64,000 nt of DNA from Piscirickettsiaceae bacterium (GCA_013215825.1 JABSQN010000004.1:186001-250000); one strand, 5' to 3'; positions 51,664 through 60,755 are shown, numbered from the stretch's first letter. Made by a program: numbers and translations. The notes: a model not told the origin generated them from the sequence alone.

Positions 51664-52647
51664 ATGGCCACATTCGGCGATTTTCCACCATCAAATTCAA
51701 ACCCATCTGCTAATAGCTCAAACAAGCAGGAGCCGTCATGGGAACGTAAAGTATTAGAAGATCTTGCCTTTGCCGCATTAAAAGAACAACGCACAAGCCG
51801 CCGTTGGGGATATGTATTCAAAGGGCTTATGTTCCTTTATTTAATCGCCGTTATTATGCTAATGATGCCAAATGGTGATCTTGCTATGCATGCAGAAGAA
51901 CACACAGCACTGGTAGAAATAAATGGGGTTATTGCCGCCGACTCAGAAGCCAGTGCAGATACTGTCGTTACGGGTATTCGTGATGCATTTGATAACCCCA
52001 ATGCTCGTGGCCTTATCCTTAGAATGAATACGCCAGGTGGTAGCCCAGTACAATCAGGTATTATCAATGATGAAATTAAACGCCTACAAGAAATACGTCC
52101 TGACTTCCCCGTTTATGCCGTAATTCAAGATGTCTGTGCATCAGGTGGCTATTATATAGCTGTTGCTGCTGATGAAATTTATGCCGATAAAGCCAGTATT
52201 GTTGGCTCCATTGGTGTGAGAATGGATAGCTTTGGCTTCACCGATACCATCAAAACGCTTGGCATCGAACGTCGCTCTATCACAGCGGGGGCAAACAAAT
52301 CCTTCCTTGACCCATTTATGCCACTAAAAGACAAAGATATCAAACACGCTCACACCATGCTTGATACCATTCATCAGCAATTTATTAAGGTTGTTAAAGA
52401 AGGTCGTGGTGATCGCCTAGAAGATAATCCTGATTTATTCTCTGGTCTTTTCTGGTCAGGTGAACAAGCATTAACACTTGGTCTTATTGATGGCCTAGCA
52501 AATAGTAGTACCGTTGCTAGAGACATGATTGGTGCAGAGGATATTATTGATTACACCCCTCGCCCAAATTATTTAGATCGTTTTGCTGGCTCTTTAGGCG
52601 CAACGTTAAGCAATCTACTATTACAATCTTCAATGAGGATGCAATAA
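51664..52647 (+). CDS. sppA: S49-family signal peptide peptidase (SppA-like)
   Basis: 327-residue membrane serine peptidase that degrades leftover signal peptides. One membrane helix (WGYVFKGLMFLYLIAVIMLMM, about 44-64) and a Clp-like domain: LILRMNTPGGSPVQSG, then the catalytic serine in DVCASGGYYIAVAADEIYADKASIVGSIGV and a candidate lysine in RRSITAGANKSF. It is the short single-domain form. It is followed at once by a small gene. Confidence 0.9.
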   Translation: MATFGDFPPSNSNPSANSSNKQEPSWERKVLEDLAFAALKEQRTSRRWGYVFKGLMFLYLIAVIMLMMPNGDLAMHAEEHTALVEINGVIAADSEASADTVVTGIRDAFDNPNARGLILRMNTPGGSPVQSGIINDEIKRLQEIRPDFPVYAVIQDVCASGGYYIAVAADEIYADKASIVGSIGVRMDSFGFTDTIKTLGIERRSITAGANKSFLDPFMPLKDKDIKHAHTMLDTIHQQFIKVVKEGRGDRLEDNPDLFSGLFWSGEQALTLGLIDGLANSSTVARDMIGAEDIIDYTPRPNYLDRFAGSLGATLSNLLLQSSMRMQ

Positions 52648-52648
52648 T

Positions 52649-52798
52649 ATGACCGAGCAATCACCAATAGAACGTAGTGAAGATGAGCTTGCACAACGAC
52701 AAGCACTATTCCAATACACGGACTTATCTCATCCGGTTATGCAAGCGCTTTTTAACTGGCAGTTAGAATCACAAGAACCGATCATCATGGAAGATTAA
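52649..52798 (+). CDS. Small acidic protein of unknown function
   Basis: 49 residues (MTEQSPIERSEDELAQRQAL...). It starts one base after the sppA-like stop and ends 4 bases before the HDOD start, so it is probably a real translated gene in the operon. It is acidic with a helical centre, no signal and no cysteines. I recognise no family. Confidence 0.55.
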   Translation: MTEQSPIERSEDELAQRQALFQYTDLSHPVMQALFNWQLESQEPIIMED

Positions 52799-52802
52799 TA
52801 TT

Positions 52803-53651
52803 ATGTCTCTTACAGCCCAAGCACTGGTTAATAAATCACTGGATCTGGTATCACCACCCAATACCTACACTCAACTTAATGAGTTGATGAACGATGAAAA
52901 TAGTACAAGCAATGATATTAGCAATGTTATTAACACCGATCCTGCTCTTGCGACACGCTTGCTCAAAGTGGTTAATAGTCCTTTTTACAGTTTTCCATCA
53001 CAAATCGACACTATTTCACGCGCCATCACCATTATCGGCACCCGTGAACTGACGCAATTGGTATTGGCAACATCAGTCATTAATGCATTCAAAGGTATTC
53101 CTAGCGATCTCATTAATATGGATGAATATTGGGAACACAGTCTTGCTTGTGCAATCGCGGCACGTTCCATTGCTCAACACTGTGGACATCGAGCAGTTGA
53201 ACAATACTTTATTGCCGGTTTATTACATAATATTGGTAGTCTGGTGCTCTATCAAACAGTGCCAGAACTAGCGAAAGAAGCCCTTAATAGTGCTCAATTT
53301 GGTCACGAAATCATTTATAAAGCAGAACAACGTGTTATCGGCTTTGATCACACAGATGTTGGACAAGCACTAGTGCAAGCATGGCGACTACCTAGCTCTT
53401 TAGAACATGTTGTACGTTTTCACCACAGTCCATCACTTGCTGAAGAGTTTCAAATAGAAGTGGCTATCGTACATATTGCTGACATTATGGTCAGTGCTGC
53501 AGAATTTGGACACAGTGGTGACAATCATGTGCCACCATTAGACCCCGCCGCATGGGATTTATTAGGCTTGGATGTCGATGTTATCCCCGAGATATTGCAA
53601 CAAACAGCAGAACATTTAGACACACTAAAATCATTAATGTTATCCGATTAA
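52803..53651 (+). CDS. HDOD-domain protein
   Basis: 282 residues almost entirely covered by an HDOD domain (about 20-215), a degenerate HD-type fold common in signalling proteins. NTDPALATRLLKVVNSPFYSFPSQIDTISRAITIIGTRELTQLVLATSV is the family core. HNIGSLVLYQ shows that the usual HD pair is altered, so phosphodiesterase activity is doubtful. It lies between sppA and adk. Confidence 0.88.
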   Translation: MSLTAQALVNKSLDLVSPPNTYTQLNELMNDENSTSNDISNVINTDPALATRLLKVVNSPFYSFPSQIDTISRAITIIGTRELTQLVLATSVINAFKGIPSDLINMDEYWEHSLACAIAARSIAQHCGHRAVEQYFIAGLLHNIGSLVLYQTVPELAKEALNSAQFGHEIIYKAEQRVIGFDHTDVGQALVQAWRLPSSLEHVVRFHHSPSLAEEFQIEVAIVHIADIMVSAAEFGHSGDNHVPPLDPAAWDLLGLDVDVIPEILQQTAEHLDTLKSLMLSD

Positions 53652-53682
53652 TCGTAACAAATTTATAAAAAAAGGCAATAAA

Positions 53683-54330
53683 ATGAGAACAGTATTATTA
53701 GGCGCACCAGGTTCAGGTAAAGGTACACAAGGTGTTGTATTATCTAAAAAATATGGTATCCCGCAAATCTCAACGGGTGATTTATTAAGAGCCGCTGTTA
53801 CTGCGGGCTCTGAATTAGGTAAAAAAGCCAAAACTGCAATGGATGCTGGCGCACTAGTTTCAGATGATATTGTGATCGGCTTAATTCGTGAACGCATCTC
53901 ACAACAAGATGCCGCAGAAGGTTATATCCTAGACGGTTTCCCTCGTAACATTCCACAAGCAGAAGCGCTTGATTCAATGTTGTCTGATTTAAACCAGCCT
54001 CTGCAAGGTGTGGTATTACTTGATGTTGCCTTTGAAGAATTATTACAACGCTTAACAGGTCGTCGTACTTGTAAAGACTGCGGTGCTATCTACAATGTTC
54101 ATTTATCGCCTTCTAAAGTTGAAGATCATTGCGATGCCTGTAATGGTGACTTATTCCAACGTGCAGATGACAATGAAGAAACTATCGGCAACCGTCTCAA
54201 TGTTTACCAAGAACAAACTGCACCATTAGTTGATTACTACACAAAACAAAACAAACTGCACAGCATCGCTGGTGTCGGTGTTGTTAATAACATTACTGCC
54301 GCTGTTAGCGCTGTATTTGACACTATTTAA
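53683..54330 (+). CDS. adk: Adenylate kinase
   Basis: 215-residue enzyme balancing ATP, ADP and AMP. P-loop GAPGSGKGTQ, ISTGDLLRAAV, GFPRNIPQAEAL and a long LID with TGRRTCKDCGAIYNV and HCDACNGDLFQRADDNEETI. The four LID cysteines suggest a zinc-binding LID, as in many bacteria but unlike E. coli. Followed by an intrinsic terminator. Confidence 0.97.
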   Translation: MRTVLLGAPGSGKGTQGVVLSKKYGIPQISTGDLLRAAVTAGSELGKKAKTAMDAGALVSDDIVIGLIRERISQQDAAEGYILDGFPRNIPQAEALDSMLSDLNQPLQGVVLLDVAFEELLQRLTGRRTCKDCGAIYNVHLSPSKVEDHCDACNGDLFQRADDNEETIGNRLNVYQEQTAPLVDYYTKQNKLHSIAGVGVVNNITAAVSAVFDTI

Positions 54331-54338
54331 TAGAAACG

Positions 54339-54369
54339 CCCTCTCTCGCACATTGTGAGAGAGGGTTTT
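54339..54369 (+). terminator. Intrinsic terminator after adk
   Basis: CCCTCTCTCGCAC and GTGAGAGAGGG form a strong stem followed by TTTT, 8 bases after the adk stop. The next gene begins 5 bases beyond it. Confidence 0.88.
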
Positions 54370-54373
54370 CATT

Positions 54374-55246
54374 ATGGCCACACTCCTCGCAATCGGCATA
54401 GCCACTCTCGACATCATTAATACTGTTGATAGCTATCCCGAAGAAGACAGCGAACTACGCGCCTTATCACAAAGCCAAGCCCGTGGTGGCAATGCCACCA
54501 ACACTCTGACCGTACTCAGCCAATTAGGTCATCAATGCCATTGGGGTGGCGTTTTAATTGATGAAGCAGACAGCCAATTTATCCTTGATGATCTAGCTTT
54601 ATCAAATATCAACATTTCCAACTGCAAACGGCTATCAAACGGAAAGATGCCAACCTCCTACATTACCGTTAGCCAACAAACAGGTAGCCGGAGTATTGTG
54701 CATCATCGTGATTGTCCCGAATATGGCTTTGATGATTTCAAGAAAATAGACATTGAACAGTTTGATTGGATACATTTTGAAGGACGCAATATTGACGATA
54801 CGTTATTGATGTTACAACACCTCAAACAACATCATCCTGATATTCCATGCTCCGTAGAAATAGAAAAACCACGCCCCAATATCGAACAACTATTTGAACT
54901 TGCCACCATTTTGATGTTTTCACAGCATTATGCTCAAGCAAATGATTTTGAAAATGCCACCGACTTATTAAATTCATTAGCCAACAACATCACAGCCACC
55001 TGCACATGGGGCGAACAAGGAGCTTGGGCAATTGATAACTCTGGCAAGTTATTACATAGTGAAGCTATTCCACCCAAACAAGTGATGGATACTCTAGGTG
55101 CTGGCGACACCTTTAATGCCGCCCTAATTCATAGCTTAATTGATAATAATGCTCTACAACACGCACTGGATAATGCCTGCAAACTAGCCAGCTACAAATG
55201 TGGGCAACAAGGTTTTGCCAATTTAACTCAAAACATCGAGCTCTAA
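54374..55246 (+). CDS. PfkB-family sugar kinase
   Basis: 290 residues with ribokinase-fold motifs: IGIATLDIINTVDSYPEEDSELRA, ARGGNATNTLTVLSQLGH near the sugar site and the anion hole/catalytic DTLGAGDTFNAALIHSL. It resembles ketohexokinase-like members, but the substrate is unproven. It is compact and starts within 5 bases of the adk terminator, which leaves little room for a promoter. A Rieske gene follows at 2 bases. Confidence 0.85.
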   Translation: MATLLAIGIATLDIINTVDSYPEEDSELRALSQSQARGGNATNTLTVLSQLGHQCHWGGVLIDEADSQFILDDLALSNINISNCKRLSNGKMPTSYITVSQQTGSRSIVHHRDCPEYGFDDFKKIDIEQFDWIHFEGRNIDDTLLMLQHLKQHHPDIPCSVEIEKPRPNIEQLFELATILMFSQHYAQANDFENATDLLNSLANNITATCTWGEQGAWAIDNSGKLLHSEAIPPKQVMDTLGAGDTFNAALIHSLIDNNALQHALDNACKLASYKCGQQGFANLTQNIEL

Positions 55247-55248
55247 TC

Positions 55249-55584
55249 ATGACTCAACATTTTCTCTGCAAACAACAAGACCTAACAGAAGATAAAGCCC
55301 GTGGTTTTACCATTGAAAAAAAATCAGAAAACTTAGAACTATTACTAGTCAAAAAAGATGGGGAAATATACGCCTACAAAAACCACTGCCCTCACCTAGG
55401 CATCACTCTAAATTGGCAAGAAGATGAATTCCTATCCCTAGAAAAAACACATATAGAATGCTCCACCCACGGTGCAACATTTAATCTAGATGATGGTCAC
55501 TGTATTGCTGGGCCTTGTACAGGACAAGACTTACTGCCACTCAATATTGAGTTACGTGATGATGAGATTTGGTTACAGATTTAA
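55249..55584 (+). CDS. Rieske [2Fe-2S] protein
   Basis: 111-residue soluble Rieske ferredoxin. The cluster ligands are C and H in NHCPHLG and C and H in IECSTHGATF, with the usual spacing. The rest (CIAGPCTGQDLLPLNIEL) fits ferredoxin components of dioxygenase or assimilatory systems. Start at 55249, chosen because the reading frame upstream belongs to the kinase overlap region. Partner unknown. Confidence 0.9.
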   Translation: MTQHFLCKQQDLTEDKARGFTIEKKSENLELLLVKKDGEIYAYKNHCPHLGITLNWQEDEFLSLEKTHIECSTHGATFNLDDGHCIAGPCTGQDLLPLNIELRDDEIWLQI

Positions 55585-55608
55585 TTCCCTCTTTTGTCTT
55601 GATTATTT

Positions 55609-55683
55609 ACTTACTAGGCATTACAGTCCGTATATGTACAAGAATTACAGGGAAATTTTATTCCCATTAATAACAAGTTAGAT
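55609..55683 (+). repeat. R-element, copy 3
   Basis: Diverged copy of the element at 40701 and 44297, sharing TCCGTATATGTA, AAGAATTACAG and the end TTAATAACAAGTTAG. The stem bases have changed on both arms (GGGAA...TTCCC instead of AGAAT...ATTCT), a compensatory pattern. The core GTTAGAT (55677-55683) is followed directly by a cassette gene. Confidence 0.68.
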
Positions 55684-55692
55684 TTTAAAAAA

Positions 55693-56112
55693 ATGAATAA
55701 AGAAAGTTTACATTTACTAAAATTATTATCTAAGGAAAGAGAAATCACCTTATCTCAGGCAGGTTCTTTACTAGCATGCTCATTTAACGACTACCGAGAT
55801 TATTTTCCTTTAGCTGCATTATGTACTTTGGGGCTTGCTAAAACAGATGTGGGTCCACCAGATATAATTACTGATAAATTTCTAGCTTCTTATTTTTATG
55901 CTCATACTCTTGGTATAGGCACTCATCAAGTTAATAATTACACTACAACAAACAGAAGTGAGTGTTCAAAAAAAATCAGCATACATATAACAGCATTGGG
56001 TGACAGTTATATCTCTGATAAAAAGATCGCGTTAAGAGAAAAATATGTAGCTTTTTTACTAGGTATTATTTCAACAGTCATAGCTTTATGGGTCAAATCA
56101 AAGTGGTTTTAA
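55693..56112 (+). CDS. Winged-helix-like protein with C-terminal membrane anchor (cassette gene)
   Basis: 139 residues. The front (about 5-60: LLKLLSKEREITLSQAGSLLACSF... LAALCTLGLAKTD) looks like a winged helix. The end is a single membrane helix (YVAFLLGIISTVIALWVKSKWF). No family recognised. It is the first of three plus-strand cassettes and starts right after R-element copy 3. Confidence 0.6.
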   Translation: MNKESLHLLKLLSKEREITLSQAGSLLACSFNDYRDYFPLAALCTLGLAKTDVGPPDIITDKFLASYFYAHTLGIGTHQVNNYTTTNRSECSKKISIHITALGDSYISDKKIALREKYVAFLLGIISTVIALWVKSKWF

Positions 56113-56118
56113 ACTTAA

Positions 56119-56198
56119 ATCTAACAAAAAATTCAAGTTTGTTCGCTGTCGCTCACGGGACCTCCGCAGGCTGCGGCCCCTTAATTAAAACGTTAGGC
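56119..56198 (+). other. attC recombination site
   Basis: 80 bases with boxes ATCTAAC and GTTAGGC, inner stem CTCCGCAGGCTGCGG. Nearly the reverse complement of 15268-15348. Confidence 0.9.
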
Positions 56199-56226
56199 AA
56201 CCAACAAGTATGGGTGTAATTATATC

Positions 56227-56826
56227 GTGTATAAAGAATATTTAGGTGCTATTGGAATTTGTTTAACCTTTCTGGCATATATCCCATATATACGATCTAT
56301 CTTAAAAAACGAGATAAAACCTCATGTTTTTTCTTGGGGTATATGGGGCGTAACTACACTTATAGTTTTTTTTGCTCAGCTGTCCGATAATGGTGGTGCT
56401 GGTGCATGGGTCATAGGAGTTTCAGGAACTCTTGTTACAGCTATTGCTTTTCTCGCATACTTTAAAAAATCAGATTCGAGTATTACAAAAATTGATTGGG
56501 TATTTTTATTTATTGCAATAGTGTCATTGTTCGCATGGTATTTTAGTTCTAACGCACTTATAGCTGTAATTATATTAACTTTCATGAACGTTGTTGGCTT
56601 TGCGCCAACAATACGGAAATCATATTCTCAGCCATTTTCAGAGGGTATAAGTTTTTTCATGATTTTGGTTCCACGGAATTTAATTTCAATTGCAGCATTG
56701 GAGCACTACTCAGTAACAACCGTTTTTTTTCCTGCAATAACGGCATTAGCATGCTTAACTCTTATTAGTTTAGTAATTTACAGAAGAAAAACGTTAAAAT
56801 ATAAGTGTATTCAAACGGTTGCCTAA
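56227..56826 (+). CDS. PQ-loop/SWEET-like membrane protein (cassette gene)
   Basis: 199 residues with six or seven helices and two related segments, LTFLAYIPYIRSILKNEIKPHVFSWGIWGV and VVGFAPTIRKSYSQPFSEGISFF, that follow the PQ-loop transporter pattern (Pro at the turn, then Ser/Trp). The start is GTG at 56227. A sugar or amino acid transport role is possible but not shown. Its stop lies in the following attC. Confidence 0.6.
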   Translation: MYKEYLGAIGICLTFLAYIPYIRSILKNEIKPHVFSWGIWGVTTLIVFFAQLSDNGGAGAWVIGVSGTLVTAIAFLAYFKKSDSSITKIDWVFLFIAIVSLFAWYFSSNALIAVIILTFMNVVGFAPTIRKSYSQPFSEGISFFMILVPRNLISIAALEHYSVTTVFFPAITALACLTLISLVIYRRKTLKYKCIQTVA

Positions 56827-56879
56827 CAAGTTACTCAAATGGACGCTAAATAGTTGGCTAGCTTCGTAAGGCGTTAGGC
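56821..56879 (+). other. Short attC recombination site
   Basis: 59 bases with perfect outer boxes GCCTAAC and GTTAGGC, CAAGTTACTC and GTAAGGCGTTAGGC; the inner stem is reduced to AGTTGGCTAGCTTCG. Confidence 0.88.
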
Positions 56880-56910
56880 ATATAACCTTCATGCAAGGAT
56901 ATAGATATAG

Positions 56911-58506
56911 ATGAAGAACAAAAATAATTCTGTACTCATATTGCTAGTGGTTGCGTTGGCTGGCGTTTTGTTTTCCTGCATTAGCGGCTGGGTTCTTTAT
57001 AAAAATGAAGAAAAGGCCATTATTAGCGAGTTTCGAAAAGACGTTAGCGAGCGTGCCGAATCATTATATCGAGAAGTCACTATAAATTTTGAGACCTTGC
57101 ATTCATTATCAATTTTGTTCGATGAAGACAATATTCCTGCGTTTACCAGGTTCAGTCTTCAGGCTAAGAAAATCATGAGTCGTTATAATGATATTCAGGC
57201 GCTGGAGTGGATACCACGCGTTGCTCATGCCCAAAGAAAAAATCTGGAAATAAATCAACATCAGCAATATCCGGATTTTGAAATCACTGAACGAGTGGAA
57301 CAGGGGCATATGATTACGGCTAAAGACAGAGAGGAATATTTTCCAGTATATTATGTTGAACCATATGTCGGAAATGAAACGGCCTTTGGTTTTGACCTGG
57401 CATCCAATTCAGTCAGGATGAATGCTCTTGAATATTCAAGAGATAGTGGGAAGCCTAGAGCAACCGCTAGCATTACTCTCGTGCAAGCGAGCGAAAATCA
57501 GAAGGGTTTTTTGGCATTCCTGCCAGTATACAAAGGGAATATCTCTACACGCGAAAAACGTCGGAAGAATTTGAAAGGTTTTGTCCTTGGTGTCTATAGA
57601 ATCGGTGATATATTTAAAAGTTCAGCCTTGAGCAAAGAACCACTTGGTATTGAAATGACCCTTGTTGACGAAACCCTACCATCTGCTCATGAAAACCTTT
57701 ATGTTCATAAATCGCGAACTGGCCTGCCGGCGAACGGAAACATTACTTACAGGAAGGAGCTTCCTGAAATATGGGGCCGAAAATGGAGTCTTGTTGGCTC
57801 CCCCACACCAGATTATATTGCAGTTAGAAGAGATATAACGCCAATAGTAATTAGTATCACGGGGACAATCCTAACATTTTTTATTATCCTTTATATCCAT
57901 ATAATATCCAGGCGCAATGCGACTATAAAAAGAATCGTTATTGAAAAAACCAAGGAACTTTCCGCAGCAAATAAAGATCTGGAAAAACTTTCGCGTACGG
58001 ATGGTTTGACTGGGATTGCCAATAGAAGATATATGGATGAATTTCTGGATGCGGAATGGCTAAGGTCAATTCGAAATAAATCACCGATATCTTTTATTTT
58101 AATCGATATTGATTTTTTTAAGTTTTATAATGACAACTATGGCCATCAAAAAGGTGACGAATGCCTGAAAATGGTTACAGCTTGTTTAAATGGTCAGGTG
58201 AATCGCCCCGGTGATCTTGTTGCCCGATATGGGGGAGAAGAAATTGCTTTGGTGCTTGCTGACTACAGTGATGTGGAGATTTTGGCTAATAAATGTCGAC
58301 AATCCATCGAAGATTTACAGATACAACATAAATATTCTAAGGTTGCAGATGTGGTAACGATAAGTGTTGGGTTTTCCACAATTGTGCCGACAAAAGGTAG
58401 TGCGCCGAGCTCAGTTATTCATTCCGCCGACAAAGCTCTTTATAAAGCTAAAGAGAGTGGTAGAAACAAGGTAGAACATATCTACCCCCCCCATTCAAAT
58501 ACCTAA
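56911..58506 (+). CDS. CHASE-GGDEF diguanylate cyclase (cassette gene)
   Basis: 531 residues that make cyclic di-GMP in response to an outside signal. Membrane helix (about 9-29), a periplasmic CHASE domain (about 60-300; VEPYVGNETAFGFDLASNSVR is typical), a second helix (about 310-335) and a GGDEF domain with RTDGLTGIANRRYMDE and the active-site RYGGEEIA. No RxxD inhibitory site is obvious. At 1.6 kb it is a large cassette gene, intact, and its stop is in the attC that follows. Confidence 0.92.
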   Translation: MKNKNNSVLILLVVALAGVLFSCISGWVLYKNEEKAIISEFRKDVSERAESLYREVTINFETLHSLSILFDEDNIPAFTRFSLQAKKIMSRYNDIQALEWIPRVAHAQRKNLEINQHQQYPDFEITERVEQGHMITAKDREEYFPVYYVEPYVGNETAFGFDLASNSVRMNALEYSRDSGKPRATASITLVQASENQKGFLAFLPVYKGNISTREKRRKNLKGFVLGVYRIGDIFKSSALSKEPLGIEMTLVDETLPSAHENLYVHKSRTGLPANGNITYRKELPEIWGRKWSLVGSPTPDYIAVRRDITPIVISITGTILTFFIILYIHIISRRNATIKRIVIEKTKELSAANKDLEKLSRTDGLTGIANRRYMDEFLDAEWLRSIRNKSPISFILIDIDFFKFYNDNYGHQKGDECLKMVTACLNGQVNRPGDLVARYGGEEIALVLADYSDVEILANKCRQSIEDLQIQHKYSKVADVVTISVGFSTIVPTKGSAPSSVIHSADKALYKAKESGRNKVEHIYPPHSNT

Positions 58507-58584
58507 CAAGCGGTTCCAGTTGACGCCCGCCTGTAAAAATACACAGGCAGTCACTTCTGTCTGCCACTGAACCGAGCGTTAGAG
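58501..58584 (+). other. attC recombination site
   Basis: 84 bases with ACCTAAC and GTTAGAG boxes and an inner stem CTGTAAAAATACACAG. It ends the array and overlaps the stop of tmcA, showing that the insertion lies right at the end of that gene. Confidence 0.9.
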
Positions 58585-60555
58585 AAAATCATCCACCATC
58601 AATATCCTCACCGCATCACGCAGATCACTAATAATCTGTTTTTTACCTGTATAGCCTAAAAGTTTGGCAACCGCCTCCCACTGACCTTGCTGAAGTATTG
58701 CCATCACACATAAATATTTCTGTTGTTCTGAAAGCTGTAAAAATTCAGTCTGTCGGATAAGACTACCAAGCAATAATCTGAGTGAGATAACACTGAACTC
58801 AAAACCGCGTTGTCCTGTGGCGAAGGCTTGAATATCTTGCTTGTCCCATATTGAGAGTTGGGCTTGTTGTTGTGGTAGTGTTTGAGAAATAGCGATAACA
58901 ATATCAGGATCGAGTTGTTTGAAATGTGTTTGCAATAACGATGACCATTGTTGCTGAAAGCGTTGTGTTACATCATTTAATACGTGTTGTCCTTTCGCCG
59001 ATGTACTACGTAACATCATCACGGCATGACTGCCGCTAACATCATCTTTATGAATGCCTAATCGAGCAACGGCAAAACCAGCGTTTGTCCAAAAGCGTAA
59101 TAAATCGCTAGTGATGCCAAAACTTGCACCAATAATATCGTTTTGTTTTTCCGACTGTTCAACTATCTGCTGTAGTAGTTTTTCACCCAGTCCACGTTGC
59201 TGGATTGTCGGATGAACCGCAATGCGAATAATACGTTGGTAACATAATGATCCCGCGGTAGTAATTCCGGCATGAGCTAATAATGATTGAGGTAATAAAT
59301 GCCCTTTTAATCGCCGTTTTCCCGCGTGAATATCAGTAGCAAGTTCATCATCTAACTCACCTTCTTGCACCAGCCAAGCACTGGCAACAATATGTCCTTG
59401 GTATCGCAAGGCATAAACAGTAATATCATCCCGATCTAGCATCATCTGCAAGTCAGAAGGTCGTGTTCGATAATGTGCTAACACCATCAAACCAAATAAT
59501 TCTCTTAAGCTTTGTTCATCGTTAATTAATTGCTTGCGATCAATGTGTTCAAAAATACAATTCTCTGTATTGGCTTCGGAAATCAGATCATCTTGGGCGG
59601 GAATAGCATCCAATAATAAAGCCTGAAAACTAAAGGCTTCCAATATATCGCCTTGTTGCCAACGGATCGGGGTTTCCATTCGCAGACTATTCCAGTTGGG
59701 TGTTTTCTTATCCAATGTTTTTTGAAAACGTACTGCAAAGCCACGTCCTGTACCTTCATAGCCATGCAAGGTAGTAGCAAACACAATCCGTGACTGTTTT
59801 TGTAATAATTGTTCTAACATTGACGTAGGGATCGCCGCCGCTTCATCCACCAGCACACAGTCTGCTTTTTCATCTGATGCAATAAGAACATCGGGAGCAA
59901 TGAAAGTGATTTTAGCCCGTTCGTCAGGGTCAGATAGTATGGTTGTCACATGTTTAAACACAGTATCAGCCGTCGCCAAACTGGGGGCGGTAATAATAAT
60001 GCGTTGCTTACCTTGTTTGATTAACGCCGCTGCCGCTATACCTAATGCGGCTGATTTTCCTCGGCCACGGTCAGAAGATAACACTAAAGGCCGTCGTCGA
60101 TGCCCTTGTACTACTTTTAAGATTGCCTGAATGGCTAATTGTTGATCTTTTGTTTGTGATTGCTCGTAATGTTTTGGGCTTGAAAGTTTAGGTAAATCAT
60201 CACCCTGTTTCACCACTGTGAAGCTCGTATAGTGTGATGAAAAATAAGCCGATATTTGATTAAACCGCTGCATCCACAGGCTGTTTTCAGCTAGATCTGG
60301 CAGCAATAAGATCAATACGCCACCAGCAGTAATAGTGCCCAGAATGGCACCTAAACTATCCGGATTTAATTGTGCTTGTTCGTGCGTATTACAAACAACA
60401 GCATCAAACTCTTTGCCAAGCTGACTCTGTGCTTTATTTTGGCTGATAACAAGCTGTTTTTTATGATCAAATTTAGCTAATAGTATTTTGGCTGATGTTT
60501 GACACCAGTCTTGCTCGCCTTGCAAAATAACACATTGACGTTGTTGCATAATCAA
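58579..60555 (-). CDS. tmcA: tRNA(Met) cytidine acetyltransferase TmcA
   Basis: 658-residue enzyme adding N4-acetylcytidine to the wobble base of elongator tRNA-Met. A Walker A-like motif SDRGRGKSAALG, VLVDEAAAIPTSML, FATTLHGYEGTGRGF, a GNAT domain (RIAVHPTIQQRGLGEKLL) and a tRNA-binding end. Full length. A second Met two codons later is an alternative start. It overlaps slyX by 4 bases. Its end may have been rewritten by the cassette insertion, because the stop lies in the attC. Confidence 0.94.
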   Translation of the reverse strand: MIMQQRQCVILQGEQDWCQTSAKILLAKFDHKKQLVISQNKAQSQLGKEFDAVVCNTHEQAQLNPDSLGAILGTITAGGVLILLLPDLAENSLWMQRFNQISAYFSSHYTSFTVVKQGDDLPKLSSPKHYEQSQTKDQQLAIQAILKVVQGHRRRPLVLSSDRGRGKSAALGIAAAALIKQGKQRIIITAPSLATADTVFKHVTTILSDPDERAKITFIAPDVLIASDEKADCVLVDEAAAIPTSMLEQLLQKQSRIVFATTLHGYEGTGRGFAVRFQKTLDKKTPNWNSLRMETPIRWQQGDILEAFSFQALLLDAIPAQDDLISEANTENCIFEHIDRKQLINDEQSLRELFGLMVLAHYRTRPSDLQMMLDRDDITVYALRYQGHIVASAWLVQEGELDDELATDIHAGKRRLKGHLLPQSLLAHAGITTAGSLCYQRIIRIAVHPTIQQRGLGEKLLQQIVEQSEKQNDIIGASFGITSDLLRFWTNAGFAVARLGIHKDDVSGSHAVMMLRSTSAKGQHVLNDVTQRFQQQWSSLLQTHFKQLDPDIVIAISQTLPQQQAQLSIWDKQDIQAFATGQRGFEFSVISLRLLLGSLIRQTEFLQLSEQQKYLCVMAILQQGQWEAVAKLLGYTGKKQIISDLRDAVRILMVDDFL

Positions 60556-60755
60556 TAATGCGGTGGCAACTCGTGTTGATTACTCACTCCATCATTCGAT
60601 GTCTGCATGGTGCTAACTTGCACTTTCATGGTTTCAAGGGCTAACTCTAAATTGCTTATTTGTTTTTGTTGAGCCGTTACAACTTGATTGAGTTGCTCTA
60701 ATAAGTCTTCTTGAAACGATAGTTTCATTTGTAAATCATCAATTGCATCTTGCAT
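60552..60755 (-). CDS. slyX: SlyX-family protein
   Basis: 67-residue coiled-coil protein: DDLQMKLSFQEDLLEQLNQVVTAQQKQISNLELALETM matches SlyX, ending in the usual LPPHY. Function unknown. It shares one base with the metH stop and overlaps tmcA, so the three genes are coupled. Confidence 0.92.
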   Translation of the reverse strand: MQDAIDDLQMKLSFQEDLLEQLNQVVTAQQKQISNLELALETMKVQVSTMQTSNDGVSNQHELPPHY

